Below are positions 1 to 8,967 of a DNA stretch of 64,000 bases, in pieces; within the stretch, counting starts at the first letter, position 1, and the number at the start of each line of letters is the position of its first letter. The DNA lies in the NCBI GenBank assembly GCA_947499955.1, contig CANMQI010000023.1, positions 1 through 64,000 on the forward strand. Reading direction: 5' to 3'. The stretch is from an uncultured Granulosicoccus sp. (GTDB taxonomy: Bacteria > Pseudomonadota > Gammaproteobacteria > Granulosicoccales > Granulosicoccaceae). The translations under genes and the position numbers were made by a program. The notes under the pieces were generated by a model. The model had not been told where the DNA came from. It was given only the letters and a program-made list of their open reading frames with translations, and did not search any database.

Positions 1-127
1 TGACGCCCTGACGCCCTGACGCCCTGACGCCCTGACGCCCTGACGCCCTGACGCCCTGACGCCCTGACGCCCTGACGCCCTGACGGGCTGACGGGCTAAC
101 GGGCTAACGGGCTCACAGGCTCACGGT
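1..127. repeat. 8-bp tandem repeat array
   Basis: Ten perfect copies of TGACGCCC run from the window edge to base 80. They are followed by degenerate copies (TGACGGGC twice, TAACGGGC twice, TCACAGGC, TCACGG). The change from GCCC to GGGC at bases 77-88 makes a small inverted repeat (GCCC-TGAC-GGGC). The array is cut by the window edge, so its full length is unknown. It has no spacers, so it is not CRISPR. The unit is not a multiple of 3 and no gene lies over it. Confidence 0.9.
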
Positions 128-423
128 TGGATAATCGATTCGACTGTCAACCATTCACGTGCGAATGCGTTCCAGTCATTACCGCAGGCTTTTTCTGTGG
201 CAAAGACGACCGCCGGAGACACCCGTGAACTCGATACCAGTCACCCACCCTGCCTTTGCGAGCGTGTACTCCACACCGCTCAAGACAGCCCGTGCGCACA
301 CGGACAGCGGGCTCCCTGAAGGTCGGCATCAATGATTCCGCACACTGCGACCTTATCGCTCCGGGACGCATGCCAACGGCCGGATACCAACCGCTGTTGC
401 CGCCTTGCCAATGAAAAGAAGCG
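128..423. other. Intergenic region upstream of the sigma-factor operon
   Basis: This ~300-base stretch lies between the tandem repeat and the sigma-factor start. I see no convincing gene, RNA or clear promoter hexamers in it. It presumably holds the operon promoter. A purine-rich GAAAAGAAGCG lies just before the ATG at 424 and can serve as a weak ribosome binding site. Confidence 0.5.
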
Positions 424-1146
424 ATGGAAATTCAATCGACACAGCCGCAATGCGAGTCTCACTACGAAGAGCCGGCAACGACTCTTCCGAGTCAAGAGCT
501 TGCAGGCCCCTGTTCAGCTGTCCCAGAGGCTGATGACACACCCCATGATGATGCCTCGAGCACCCATGGTAGCCAGGTGGAGGCAAGCGACGTCTCTTGC
601 CTGTCCATTGACGACTTTCTGCAGTCTGTAGAGCGCAAGGCATTCGTCATGGCTCGCTATGCACTCCGCAATGAAGACGATGCGCTGGACGCCGTGCAGG
701 ATGCCATGCTCAAATTGTGCGAACGTTATATCGACCGTCCGCACCAGGAGTGGCCGCCCCTGTTCTACCGAATTCTGCAAAATGGCATCACCGACCGCTG
801 CAGACCACGAGGCATGCAGCGACTGAAGCGCTGGATGCTTGGCGGTGGTGATTCCAGCCCGGAAATGGCACAGGACGATTCGATGCGCGACACCATGGAT
901 AGCCTGCCAAGTGACCTGCCCGGACCGCAGGATGAGCTATCTCTGACACAGCGAACTGGACGCATCAACGAGCTCCTTGCTGAACTGCCGACGCGCCAAC
1001 GAGAGGTGTTTCTACTGCGAAGCTGGCAAGGTCTGAGCGTCAAGGAGACAGCCGAAGCCATGAATATCAGCGACGGCAGTGTCAAAACGCATCTCTCGCG
1101 AGCAGTAACGGCACTGAGAGAACGGCTACAGGAGCAGGAACCATGA
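424..1146 (+). CDS. RNA polymerase ECF-type sigma factor
   Basis: The 240-aa protein is a sigma-70 family, extracytoplasmic-function-type factor that would direct RNA polymerase to a small regulon. The first ~58 residues are a low-complexity extension. Region 2 follows (about 60-125, with DAVQDAMLKLCERY for -10 recognition and core binding), then a charged linker, then region 4 (about 185-235), where LPTRQREVFLLR and the helix-turn-helix around VKETAEAMNISDGSVKTHLS are clear. The stop overlaps the next ATG (ATGA), so this gene is coupled to the DUF3619 and DUF3106 genes. That trio is a recurring proteobacterial arrangement in which the membrane protein may act as an anti-sigma or envelope partner. 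The regulon is not predictable from the sequence. Confidence 0.88.
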   Translation: MEIQSTQPQCESHYEEPATTLPSQELAGPCSAVPEADDTPHDDASSTHGSQVEASDVSCLSIDDFLQSVERKAFVMARYALRNEDDALDAVQDAMLKLCERYIDRPHQEWPPLFYRILQNGITDRCRPRGMQRLKRWMLGGGDSSPEMAQDDSMRDTMDSLPSDLPGPQDELSLTQRTGRINELLAELPTRQREVFLLRSWQGLSVKETAEAMNISDGSVKTHLSRAVTALRERLQEQEP

Positions 1147-1750
1147 GCAGGCTTCACGCAATGACAACAAACAAGCGCAATACCGGTGATGCCGCGATTG
1201 AACAGCTGCTGGAGGCACTGGATCTCGAAGCGGCTTCCCTGTCATCCGACATCACGGGCAACCTTGCCACCGCCCGTCATCAGGCTCTTGCAACTACACG
1301 CCTGGGTGTCTCGGACGAAGTGAACCTGCAGCGCAGCACCAACCAGACGCCTCGACGTCAGAACGTGGACTCGACGATCAGAAGCTGTGCCAGTCAGCTC
1401 TACAGCCTGCCTCTGAGCTGGACACAATCAGGGTACAGCCTCTTGCGCTCAATGCAGGTCAGTCCCGTTTCGAGAACAGTAGCCGCAGGTATCGGCGTTG
1501 CGTCCTTGACGACCTTGCTGGTCCTCGACGGCCCCAAACCGCAGGATACTCGGGACGAACTGGTTGCCATGGCATCCCCCGATCGCACGGGCATCTCAGG
1601 TGAGCAGCTTGTACAAACGGCTCCGCCCACCCTGCAAGCCACCACCTTTGATACGCAGCCGGATGAGCACTTGCCTCTCATCAATTCGACAGACAGTCTC
1701 GATCTGGTAGGGTCTGTAGACTTTCTCTTATGGCTGGACTCACAGCAGGG

Positions 1751-1754
<4 letters not shown>
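1143..1754 (+). CDS. DUF3619-like single-pass membrane protein, sigma-factor partner
   Basis: This 203-aa protein overlaps the sigma gene by 4 nt and the next gene by 4 nt, so translation is probably coupled across all three. The N-terminal ~110 residues are hydrophilic and cytoplasmic-looking, with a helical stretch around LATARHQALATTRLG. One hydrophobic segment follows (about 112-129). The rest is outside, ending in DFLLWLDSQQG. Size, topology and position match DUF3619 proteins that accompany ECF sigma factors; I assigned the family from those features rather than from strong identity. A role in holding or tuning the sigma factor is inference. Confidence 0.6.
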
Positions 1755-2422
<668 letters not shown>

Positions 2423-2451
2423 TATTCGCTCAGCGATCCATATTCCGCTGT

Positions 2452-2625
2452 TCAGAATGCATCCACCTGCAGGACCCGGTTGGTCTCGATCCGGTCCGAT
2501 TCCAGCGCCTTGATACGCTGGGTGATGTTGGTCGGGGACAATCTGAACTCGGCACCTGCCTGAGCGATGGCTCCCAGTGTCGCCCCTTGGACCAAGAGCT
2601 GCAGATTCTTCAAATCAAAGGACAT
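2452..2625 (-). pseudogene. LysR-type HTH domain remnant (57 aa)
   Basis: Read from the ATG at 2625 this gives 57 codons. Residues 4-47 look like the winged-helix DNA-binding domain of a LysR regulator (DLKNLQLLVQGATLGAIAQA, then LSPTNITQRIKALE). The reading frame then ends, with no effector-binding domain in any frame downstream. A strong Shine-Dalgarno (GTAGGAGGGG) sits just before the start, so it may still be translated. The likeliest reading is a truncated LysR gene; a stand-alone DNA-binding peptide is the alternative. It lies convergent with the DUF3106 gene. Confidence 0.6.
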
Positions 2626-2746
2626 GGCATTCCCCTCCTACAGGCGATGCTGTGAGCGTATTCCACTGATGGTGAAACGCTGACTACCCACATCCATGAT
2701 GCAGATACTCGATACACTTTCATTGTTCTCCAGTCCGGACGGCAGA

Positions 2747-3730
2747 TCAGGAAATGCCGACTTTCTGCAGCCGGACTCCTCGTGGCGAAATGCCATGAAA
2801 CTGTGTGAACCGACGACTCAGATGCGCCCCGTTGGCAAATCCCGTCGCTGTTGCGATATTTTCCACCGACCAGGACGTCGACTCCAGTAGTTCATGCGCT
2901 TTCTGCAGACGCAGCTGCCGATAGAACTGCACGACACTGGTTCCCAACTCCTGCTGGAAAAGGCGGTTGAGCTGCCTGCCTCCCAGATCGGCAAGGCTTG
3001 CCAGCTGCGCCAGTTCGAGTGGGTCTGCCAGATGATTTTCCATGGCCTCGATACTGTGTATGACCGCACGATGGCTGACCCCGAAGCGTTGCGCGATGCT
3101 GGCTCTCTGCGCCAGCTCCCCGGGCCGGATGTCGGCATGGACGAACCATTCGCTGATCTTGCCGGCAAGCACAGGCCCATGCTGTTCGGCAATCAGTGCA
3201 TGCATCATGTCCAGTGCGGCGGTTCCACCGGCGCAGGTCAGACGATCACGATCCCGAACATACAGGGAGCGCTCGATGATCAGTGTCGATGAGACTTGGG
3301 CCAGCGCCTGAGCATGCTCCCAGTGCACCGTCATGCGCCTGCTTTCCATGATGCCTGCCTGCGCCAGAATCATCGGGCCGCGTGATACACCTCCTATCAG
3401 CACACGCTTGCCGGACTGGTGACGCAACCAGCGAGCCAATTCCGGGCTGTTGATGGCGGACGGATCACCTCCGGCAATCACCAGTACCAGGTCGAGCTCG
3501 GCGGGTTCTTCCTGCGTTATCGTGGCAGGCACGAGGGCGCCGGAGGAACTCCGCGCATGATCACCGGCCACCGCGATGTGCTGAATGTCGTACAACAGCT
3601 TGCCGCTCAGCAGATTGCACGCGCGCAGCGGCTCCATGGCCGAGGCGTAGGACATCAGTGCAAATCCATCGATCAGCACGAATCCGACGCGATAAGGCCT
3701 GGTAGCTGAGTCTGTCGCTTCAATGTCCAT
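2747..3730 (-). CDS. GlxA/GbdR-type AraC-family transcriptional regulator
   Basis: The protein (327 aa from the ATG at 3730) has an N-terminal DJ-1/PfpI-like domain (about 10-190) and a C-terminal AraC double helix-turn-helix (about 215-325, with LADLGGRQLNRLFQQELG and SVENIATATGFANGAHLSRR). The amidotransferase nucleophile Cys is replaced by Ser (GGVSRGPM), as expected for a sensor rather than an enzyme. Known relatives such as GbdR, SouR and CdhR respond to betaine, sarcosine or carnitine. It is divergent from the sarcosine-oxidase-like operon, with only ~70 bases between the starts, so it probably controls that operon and itself. The ligand could be N-methylglutamate or sarcosine (inference). 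Confidence 0.82.
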   Translation of the reverse strand: MDIEATDSATRPYRVGFVLIDGFALMSYASAMEPLRACNLLSGKLLYDIQHIAVAGDHARSSSGALVPATITQEEPAELDLVLVIAGGDPSAINSPELARWLRHQSGKRVLIGGVSRGPMILAQAGIMESRRMTVHWEHAQALAQVSSTLIIERSLYVRDRDRLTCAGGTAALDMMHALIAEQHGPVLAGKISEWFVHADIRPGELAQRASIAQRFGVSHRAVIHSIEAMENHLADPLELAQLASLADLGGRQLNRLFQQELGTSVVQFYRQLRLQKAHELLESTSWSVENIATATGFANGAHLSRRFTQFHGISPRGVRLQKVGIS

Positions 3731-3803
3731 TTTCGACAAGTGTACGACCATTACAGACATACACAAGCGGCAATATTTCGGTCATTCTCTGGATTCAGCC
3801 AAA

Positions 3804-5069
3804 ATGCCCGTGTCGACCATGCGCTACTCCGCCTTGAAAGTTCTCAAAGAAGGCCTGACCGGCAATCGCGGCTGGCGACCGGCCTGGCGTGAACCGGAGC
3901 CCAGGACACACTACGATGTGATCATCGTCGGTGGTGGCGGTCATGGTCTGGCTACAGCCCATTACCTGGCCAGCGTACATGGCATAACCAATGTCGCCGT
4001 GCTCGAAAAGGGCTGGATAGGCTCAGGCAATATCGGTCGCAACACGACGATCGTGCGCTCCAACTACCTGCTGCCGGGCAATGAGCCATTCTACGAACTG
4101 TCCATGAAACTGTGGGAGAACCTGGAGCAGGACCTGAACTACAACGCCATGATGTCCCAGCGCGGCATCGTCAACCTCTTCCACAGTGATGCACAACGGG
4201 ATGCCTACGCCCGACGTGGCAATGCCATGCGCCTGGCAGGCGCAGATTCGGTCTTGCTCGACGAGGCCGGTATTCGTGAGCTCTGTCCTTTCCTCGATTA
4301 TGAGAACGCCCGTTTTCCGATCAAGGGCGGACTGTTGCAGCCCCGCGCCGGTACCGCCCGTCATGACGCTGTCGCCTGGGGCTACGCAAGAGGCGCCGAC
4401 AGTCGTGGCGTCGACATCATCCAGAACTGCGAAGTCACGGGCTTTACCCTGGAAAACGGCGTCTGCACGGGCGTCGACAGTACTCGTGGCCGCATATCGG
4501 CCGGCAAGGTTGCCGTTTGCGTGGCGGGCTCTTCGGGGCGGGTCATGGCAATGGCCGGCATGCGACTCCCCATCGAAAGCCACGTACTACAGGCCTTCGT
4601 ATCAGAAGGACTGAAACCCGTCATCCCCGGTGTCATCACTTTCGGTGCCGGCCACTTCTACATCAGTCAGTCAGACAAGGGTGGACTGGTCTTTGGCGGA
4701 GACATCGACGGCTACAACTCCTATGCACAGAGAGGTAATCTGCCCACCGTCGAGGATGTCTGCGAAGGCGGCATGGCCATCATGCCCATGATCGGACGAG
4801 CCCGACTACTGCGCATGTGGGGCGGCATCATGGACATGTCGATGGATGGCTCTCCCTTCATCGACAAGACATCGGTGCCTGGATTGTATTTCAACGGAGG
4901 CTGGTGTTATGGCGGATTCAAGGCAACGCCTGCCAGCGGATGGTGTTATGCCCATTTGATAGCCACCGGGCAACCACATGAAACAGCTGCGGCCTATCGA
5001 CTGGACCGGTTCATGAGTGGCGCAGTCATCGACGAGCGCGGTGCCGGCGCACAACCCAACCTTCATTGA
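3804..5069 (+). CDS. mgdA: N-methylglutamate dehydrogenase / sarcosine oxidase beta-type subunit
   Basis: This is a homologue of the beta (SoxB) subunit of heterotetrameric sarcosine oxidase, a flavoprotein that oxidises an N-methyl amino acid. The FAD-binding dinucleotide fold is plain near the N-terminus (DVIIVGGGGHGLATAHYLA). The His of TARHDAVAWGYAR, about residue 187, is where the family carries covalent FMN. A shorter start at 3819 (MRYSALKVLKEGLTGNRGW) matches the usual N-terminus and is equally possible. It is the first of four tightly spaced genes. Because gmaS and mgsABC lie 10 kb downstream, I read the enzyme as N-methylglutamate dehydrogenase, whose subunits are sarcosine-oxidase homologues. 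True sarcosine oxidase remains possible from sequence alone. Confidence 0.82.
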   Translation: MPVSTMRYSALKVLKEGLTGNRGWRPAWREPEPRTHYDVIIVGGGGHGLATAHYLASVHGITNVAVLEKGWIGSGNIGRNTTIVRSNYLLPGNEPFYELSMKLWENLEQDLNYNAMMSQRGIVNLFHSDAQRDAYARRGNAMRLAGADSVLLDEAGIRELCPFLDYENARFPIKGGLLQPRAGTARHDAVAWGYARGADSRGVDIIQNCEVTGFTLENGVCTGVDSTRGRISAGKVAVCVAGSSGRVMAMAGMRLPIESHVLQAFVSEGLKPVIPGVITFGAGHFYISQSDKGGLVFGGDIDGYNSYAQRGNLPTVEDVCEGGMAIMPMIGRARLLRMWGGIMDMSMDGSPFIDKTSVPGLYFNGGWCYGGFKATPASGWCYAHLIATGQPHETAAAYRLDRFMSGAVIDERGAGAQPNLH

Positions 5070-5081
5070 GCGCGACGCGAC

Positions 5082-5384
5082 ATGTTGATCGATCATCCAC
5101 TACTGGGCCTGCGCGATGCATCCGAATTCGTCTATCTCGGCGATGCCAGTCTCATGAACCGCCCCGATGCCACGGCAGCCGACGCCTCACAGCAATTCCA
5201 TGACTACCTGCACCTGCGAGATAATCCGGCAGGACTGCATCGGGAGCTGTGGTATCACGAGCAGGGTGACCGCTCCTGGCTGATCGTGACTCGCGATACC
5301 CTGACGCACGAGATCAGTCATGTGGAACTGGCTCGGGATGTCTCCCTGGCTCACCGGGCCACTGACCAGGAAGGTGGCGCATGA
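5082..5384 (+). CDS. mgdB: N-methylglutamate dehydrogenase / sarcosine oxidase delta-type subunit, no Cys
   Basis: The 100-aa protein aligns in size and pattern with sarcosine oxidase delta (SoxD): EFVYLGDAS, a central RELWYHEQGDRSWLIVTRDT and an E-x-x-H-V tail. Classical delta subunits bind zinc through an N-terminal C-P-x-C and a Cys in H-x-x-G-C-R. Here the N-terminus is MLIDHPLLGLRDASE and the later Cys is Asp (HEQGDRSW). The protein has no cysteine at all, so zinc is probably not bound in the usual way. It starts 12 nt after mgdA and its stop overlaps the mgdC start (ATGA), so it is certainly part of the operon. Confidence 0.8.
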   Translation: MLIDHPLLGLRDASEFVYLGDASLMNRPDATAADASQQFHDYLHLRDNPAGLHRELWYHEQGDRSWLIVTRDTLTHEISHVELARDVSLAHRATDQEGGA

Positions 5385-8350
5385 ACACCGCCACCACCGG
5401 ACTTCAATCCGCTCGCATCGGCACGGGATTGCTCGATTCGACAAGACCGGTCAGCTTCCAGTTCAACGGGCGCAGCTACACCGGACTGCAGGGGGACACG
5501 CTTGCCTCTGCCCTGCTCGCCAACGAACAGCGCCTGGTAGGACGCTCGTTCAAGTATCACCGACCCCGCGGTATCTTCTCTGCCGGTTCCGAAGAACCCA
5601 ATGCACTGGTTGAACTGGGTAGCGGCGCCTATCGCGAACCCAATACCCGCGCCACGGTGACAGAACTGTTCGAAGGCCTTGAAGCTCGCAGCCAGAATCA
5701 TCGAGGACCGTTGAGTTTCGATGTCATGGCCATCAACGACCACCTGTCCTCGTTTCTGAGTGCCGGCTTCTACTACAAGACGTTCATGTGGCCGAAAGCC
5801 TTCTGGGAAAAAGTCTATGAACCCGTCATTCGTGCCGCTGCCGGTCTCGGTTCCCTGTCCATGCAGGAAGATCCGGACACTTACGACAAGGGTTTTCTGC
5901 ATGCAGACCTTCTGATTGTCGGCGCTGGCCCCAGTGGTCTGGCAGCAGCGCTTACGGCGGGACGCGCCGGACTGCGCGTCATCATTGCCGATGACGATTT
6001 CCTCGCCGGCGGCAGGCTCAACGCCGAGCAGATGGAAGTGGATGGCATGCCTTCCGCCCAATGGGCCGCCAGGAGCCATGCGGAACTGTGCTCGATGCCC
6101 AATGTTCGCTGTCTGCTTCGTACCAGCGTCTATGGTGCATTCGATCATGGCATCTACGGTGCGTTGCAGCGCTGCACCGATCATCTGCCAGACAAGTCCA
6201 GCGAAAAACCACGGCAAATACTATGGCGCATCTACGCCAGACAGACTCTGCTGGGTGCCGGCGCCACGGAACGGTCCATCGCCTTTGCCAACAATGATCG
6301 TCCGGGCATCATGTTGGCAGGTGCCGTGCGCACCTATATGAACCGCTTCGGTGTAGCTCCGGGCAAGGAGGTCGTCGTCTTCACCAACAACGATGACGGT
6401 TGGCGAACAGCTGCCGATCTGACCCGCGCAGGTGTCAGTCTTGCAGCCATCATCGACACCCGGACAACATCTGCACCGATGAAACTTCCCGGCGTACGCA
6501 TCGTCATGGGTGGTCAGGTCATCACGACACGTGGACGACTTGGCCTGAGATCCGTCACGCTGCACGATGGGCAGACACTACCGTGTGATTGCCTTGCCGT
6601 GGCCGGGGGCTGGAGCCCCAATGTACACCTGACCTGTCATCAGCGAGGTCGTCCGGTGTGGCGACAGGGAATCGCCGCCTTTGTTCCGGGAGCAGAGTTA
6701 CCCCAAGGCATGCGCGTCATCGGTGCCGCCAACGGCTCCCTGGGTCTGTCATCAGCCCTGACCGAAGGCCATCGAACAGCCGTCAGGATAATCGAGGCTT
6801 CAGGGATTGGAAAGAACACCAGTTCGTCACCGGTAGCCGAACAGGAATCGACTCGCATCACGGCCTTCTGGCACGTCTCCGCAAGCCGCGGCCGTGCCTG
6901 GATCGATCTGCAGAATGATGTCACCACCAAGGATATTGCCTTGTCATTCAAGGAAGGCTTCCGCTCGGTGGAACATCTGAAGCGCTACACCACTCTGGGC
7001 ATGGCGACCGACCAGGGCAAGACGTCCAATGTCCTGGGGCTGGCCGTCATGCCACAGCTCAGCGGCAAGACGATTCAAGACACCGGCACCACCATCTTTC
7101 GGCCTCCCTATACGCCGATACCAATCGCTGCCCTGGCAGGCCGCTCGCGTGGCAAGCACTTTCGTCCGGTACGACACACACCCAGCCATCAATGGGCACA
7201 GGACAATGGCGGCGACTTTGTCGAGACCGGTATGTGGCTTCGCGCACAGTGGTACACCCGGGAAGGAGAAACGCACTGGCGTCAGAGTGTCGATCGCGAA
7301 GTCCTGCAAACTCGCCGTGCCGTCGGCATCTGCGATGTCACCACACTTGGCAAGATCGACATCCAGGGCAAGGACGCAGCCGCCTTTCTTGACAGAGTCT
7401 ATGCCAATACCTTTTCCACACTGGCTGTTGGCAAGGTGCGCTATGGCCTGATGCTGCGCGAAGATGGCTTCGTCATGGACGATGGCACGACAGCCAGGCT
7501 TGGCGACACGCATTTTCTGATGACCACCACCACCGCCAATGCCGTCAGCGTTTTTCGTCATCTGGAATTCTGTCGTCAGTGCCTGTGGCCAGAGATGGAT
7601 GTACATCTGATATCGGCGACAGAACAGTGGGCGCAATATGCCATAGCCGGCCCTCAGGCACGGGCATTGCTCGAAGGCGTGGTGGATGCGCCTTTCGATA
7701 TTTCCAATGAGACCTTTCCCTTCATGGCCTGCGCCGAGCTCACCGTGTTCAATGGTACGCCGGCTCGGTTGTTCAGAATTTCCTTCTCCGGCGAACTGGC
7801 CTATGAACTGGCAGTACCCACGCGCTACGGTCATTCTCTGATGGAGGCTCTGATGCAACACGGCAAACAATTCGATGTGGTTGCCTACGGTACCGAGGCA
7901 CTCGGTGTCATGCGTATCGAAAAAGGCCATGCAGCCGGCAATGAGCTCAATGGGCAGACGACAGCTGCCAACCTGGGCCTCGGTCGTATGGTATCCACCA
8001 AAAAGGACTGCATTGGTGCAGTGTTGTCAAAACGCCCGGCCATGAACACCGAGAACGCCATTCAGTTGGTGGGCTTCATGCCCGAAGACAGTGCACAGAG
8101 CTTGCGTGCCGGTGCTCACTTCCTGTCAGAAGACGCAGAAGAGACAACAGCCAACGATCAAGGCTGGATGACTTCTGTGGCCTGGTCGCCAGTCTTGAAC
8201 AGCTCCATCGGACTCGGATTCATTACCAACGGATCCAATCGGCAGGGTGAACGTATCAAGGCATACGACCCGGTACGTGGTGAGAGCTACCCGGTTCGAA
8301 TCGTCTCCCCTCATTTTGTCGATCCTGACGGAGAACGTCTGCGTGGCTGA
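5381..8350 (+). CDS. mgdC: N-methylglutamate dehydrogenase / sarcosine oxidase alpha-type subunit
   Basis: At 989 aa this matches the large alpha subunit (SoxA of TsoABGD-type enzymes). In order there is an N-terminal ferredoxin-like domain (about 20-110, with FQFNGRSYTGLQGDTLASAL), a pyridine-nucleotide-disulphide-oxidoreductase-like domain with the dinucleotide motif DLLIVGAGPSGLAAALTAG near residue 180, and a C-terminal folate-binding GcvT/aminomethyltransferase-like domain (about 600-985). In the family this domain passes the released methyl carbon to tetrahydrofolate, giving 5,10-methylene-THF. It overlaps mgdB by 4 nt. It forms a complex with the beta, delta and gamma subunits in the cytoplasm. 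Confidence 0.87.
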   Translation: MNTATTGLQSARIGTGLLDSTRPVSFQFNGRSYTGLQGDTLASALLANEQRLVGRSFKYHRPRGIFSAGSEEPNALVELGSGAYREPNTRATVTELFEGLEARSQNHRGPLSFDVMAINDHLSSFLSAGFYYKTFMWPKAFWEKVYEPVIRAAAGLGSLSMQEDPDTYDKGFLHADLLIVGAGPSGLAAALTAGRAGLRVIIADDDFLAGGRLNAEQMEVDGMPSAQWAARSHAELCSMPNVRCLLRTSVYGAFDHGIYGALQRCTDHLPDKSSEKPRQILWRIYARQTLLGAGATERSIAFANNDRPGIMLAGAVRTYMNRFGVAPGKEVVVFTNNDDGWRTAADLTRAGVSLAAIIDTRTTSAPMKLPGVRIVMGGQVITTRGRLGLRSVTLHDGQTLPCDCLAVAGGWSPNVHLTCHQRGRPVWRQGIAAFVPGAELPQGMRVIGAANGSLGLSSALTEGHRTAVRIIEASGIGKNTSSSPVAEQESTRITAFWHVSASRGRAWIDLQNDVTTKDIALSFKEGFRSVEHLKRYTTLGMATDQGKTSNVLGLAVMPQLSGKTIQDTGTTIFRPPYTPIPIAALAGRSRGKHFRPVRHTPSHQWAQDNGGDFVETGMWLRAQWYTREGETHWRQSVDREVLQTRRAVGICDVTTLGKIDIQGKDAAAFLDRVYANTFSTLAVGKVRYGLMLREDGFVMDDGTTARLGDTHFLMTTTTANAVSVFRHLEFCRQCLWPEMDVHLISATEQWAQYAIAGPQARALLEGVVDAPFDISNETFPFMACAELTVFNGTPARLFRISFSGELAYELAVPTRYGHSLMEALMQHGKQFDVVAYGTEALGVMRIEKGHAAGNELNGQTTAANLGLGRMVSTKKDCIGAVLSKRPAMNTENAIQLVGFMPEDSAQSLRAGAHFLSEDAEETTANDQGWMTSVAWSPVLNSSIGLGFITNGSNRQGERIKAYDPVRGESYPVRIVSPHFVDPDGERLRG

Positions 8351-8933
8351 TATGACCCTCAAGGAAAGTTACCCACTCGACAGCCTGGATACGCTGATTG
8401 GAGATACCCGACTCTCGGCCGTCGAGAATCTGGATATCGTCTCCATCGCCTTGCCTCATACGCTTGCGCCCGAGAAAACCACAGAAACTCGCGCCTCTCT
8501 TGATGAAAAACTGCAGAGCGCCTTCGGGCTGAAATTGACAGAGACCGGAACGCGCAGCAGCAACGGCGACAAACATTCTCTGCTCGGCCTGCAGCCCGGC
8601 ATGTGGTTTCTGGTGACCAGCCGTAGGACGAGGGAGCCTGCCAGGACCCTGAAAACGGTTGTGAGAGACACTGCCTATCTGACGGATCAATCTGACAGCT
8701 GGGCCATTCTGGACATTGCCGGCCCTCATGCGCAGGCAGCTCTGGAACGCATCTGTCCGGTCGATATCGACAAATCCGTATTCGATGACACTCGCGTTGT
8801 CAGGACCAGCATGGAACACCTGTCCGTCATCATCGAACGCCCGGAACCGGAACGCTTCAGGCTTTATTCTCCACTCTCATCCGCGCAGAGCTTTCTGCAC
8901 GCAGTCAGGGTATCCCTGCAGAATGCTGTCTGA
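8343..8933 (+). CDS. mgdD: N-methylglutamate dehydrogenase / sarcosine oxidase gamma-type subunit
   Basis: The ~196-aa protein resembles the gamma (SoxG) subunit, a small GcvT-like protein that closes the tetrameric complex (WAILDIAGPHAQAALERICP in its second half is typical). I chose the GTG at 8343 because GGAG lies 9 nt before it and because it overlaps the alpha-subunit stop. The ATG at 8352 gives a protein three residues shorter. It is last in the mgd operon and is convergent with the HAD gene. Confidence 0.78.
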   Translation: MADMTLKESYPLDSLDTLIGDTRLSAVENLDIVSIALPHTLAPEKTTETRASLDEKLQSAFGLKLTETGTRSSNGDKHSLLGLQPGMWFLVTSRRTREPARTLKTVVRDTAYLTDQSDSWAILDIAGPHAQAALERICPVDIDKSVFDDTRVVRTSMEHLSVIIERPEPERFRLYSPLSSAQSFLHAVRVSLQNAV

Positions 8934-8967
8934 GTGGTTTGCTGCGTGCCTGGCTCTTGAATTCGCC

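Noticed and set aside
1..127. Possible CRISPR array
   Set aside because: Units are 8 bp and contiguous, without spacers; no cas genes in the window.
5351..6217. Minus-strand open frame of 288 codons opposite the alpha subunit N-terminus
   Set aside because: No recognisable motif; the opposite strand encodes a conserved ferredoxin-like and nucleotide-binding region.
6944..7930. Long minus-strand open frame (328 codons) inside the alpha subunit gene
   Set aside because: It is antisense to a clearly conserved GcvT-like domain; codon-bias mirror frames like this recur across all GC-rich genes here.
3804..8933. Plain sarcosine oxidase soxBDAG for betaine breakdown
   Set aside because: Not excluded, but no serine hydroxymethyltransferase or dimethylglycine genes are nearby, whereas gmaS and mgsABC are; N-methylglutamate dehydrogenase is the better reading.
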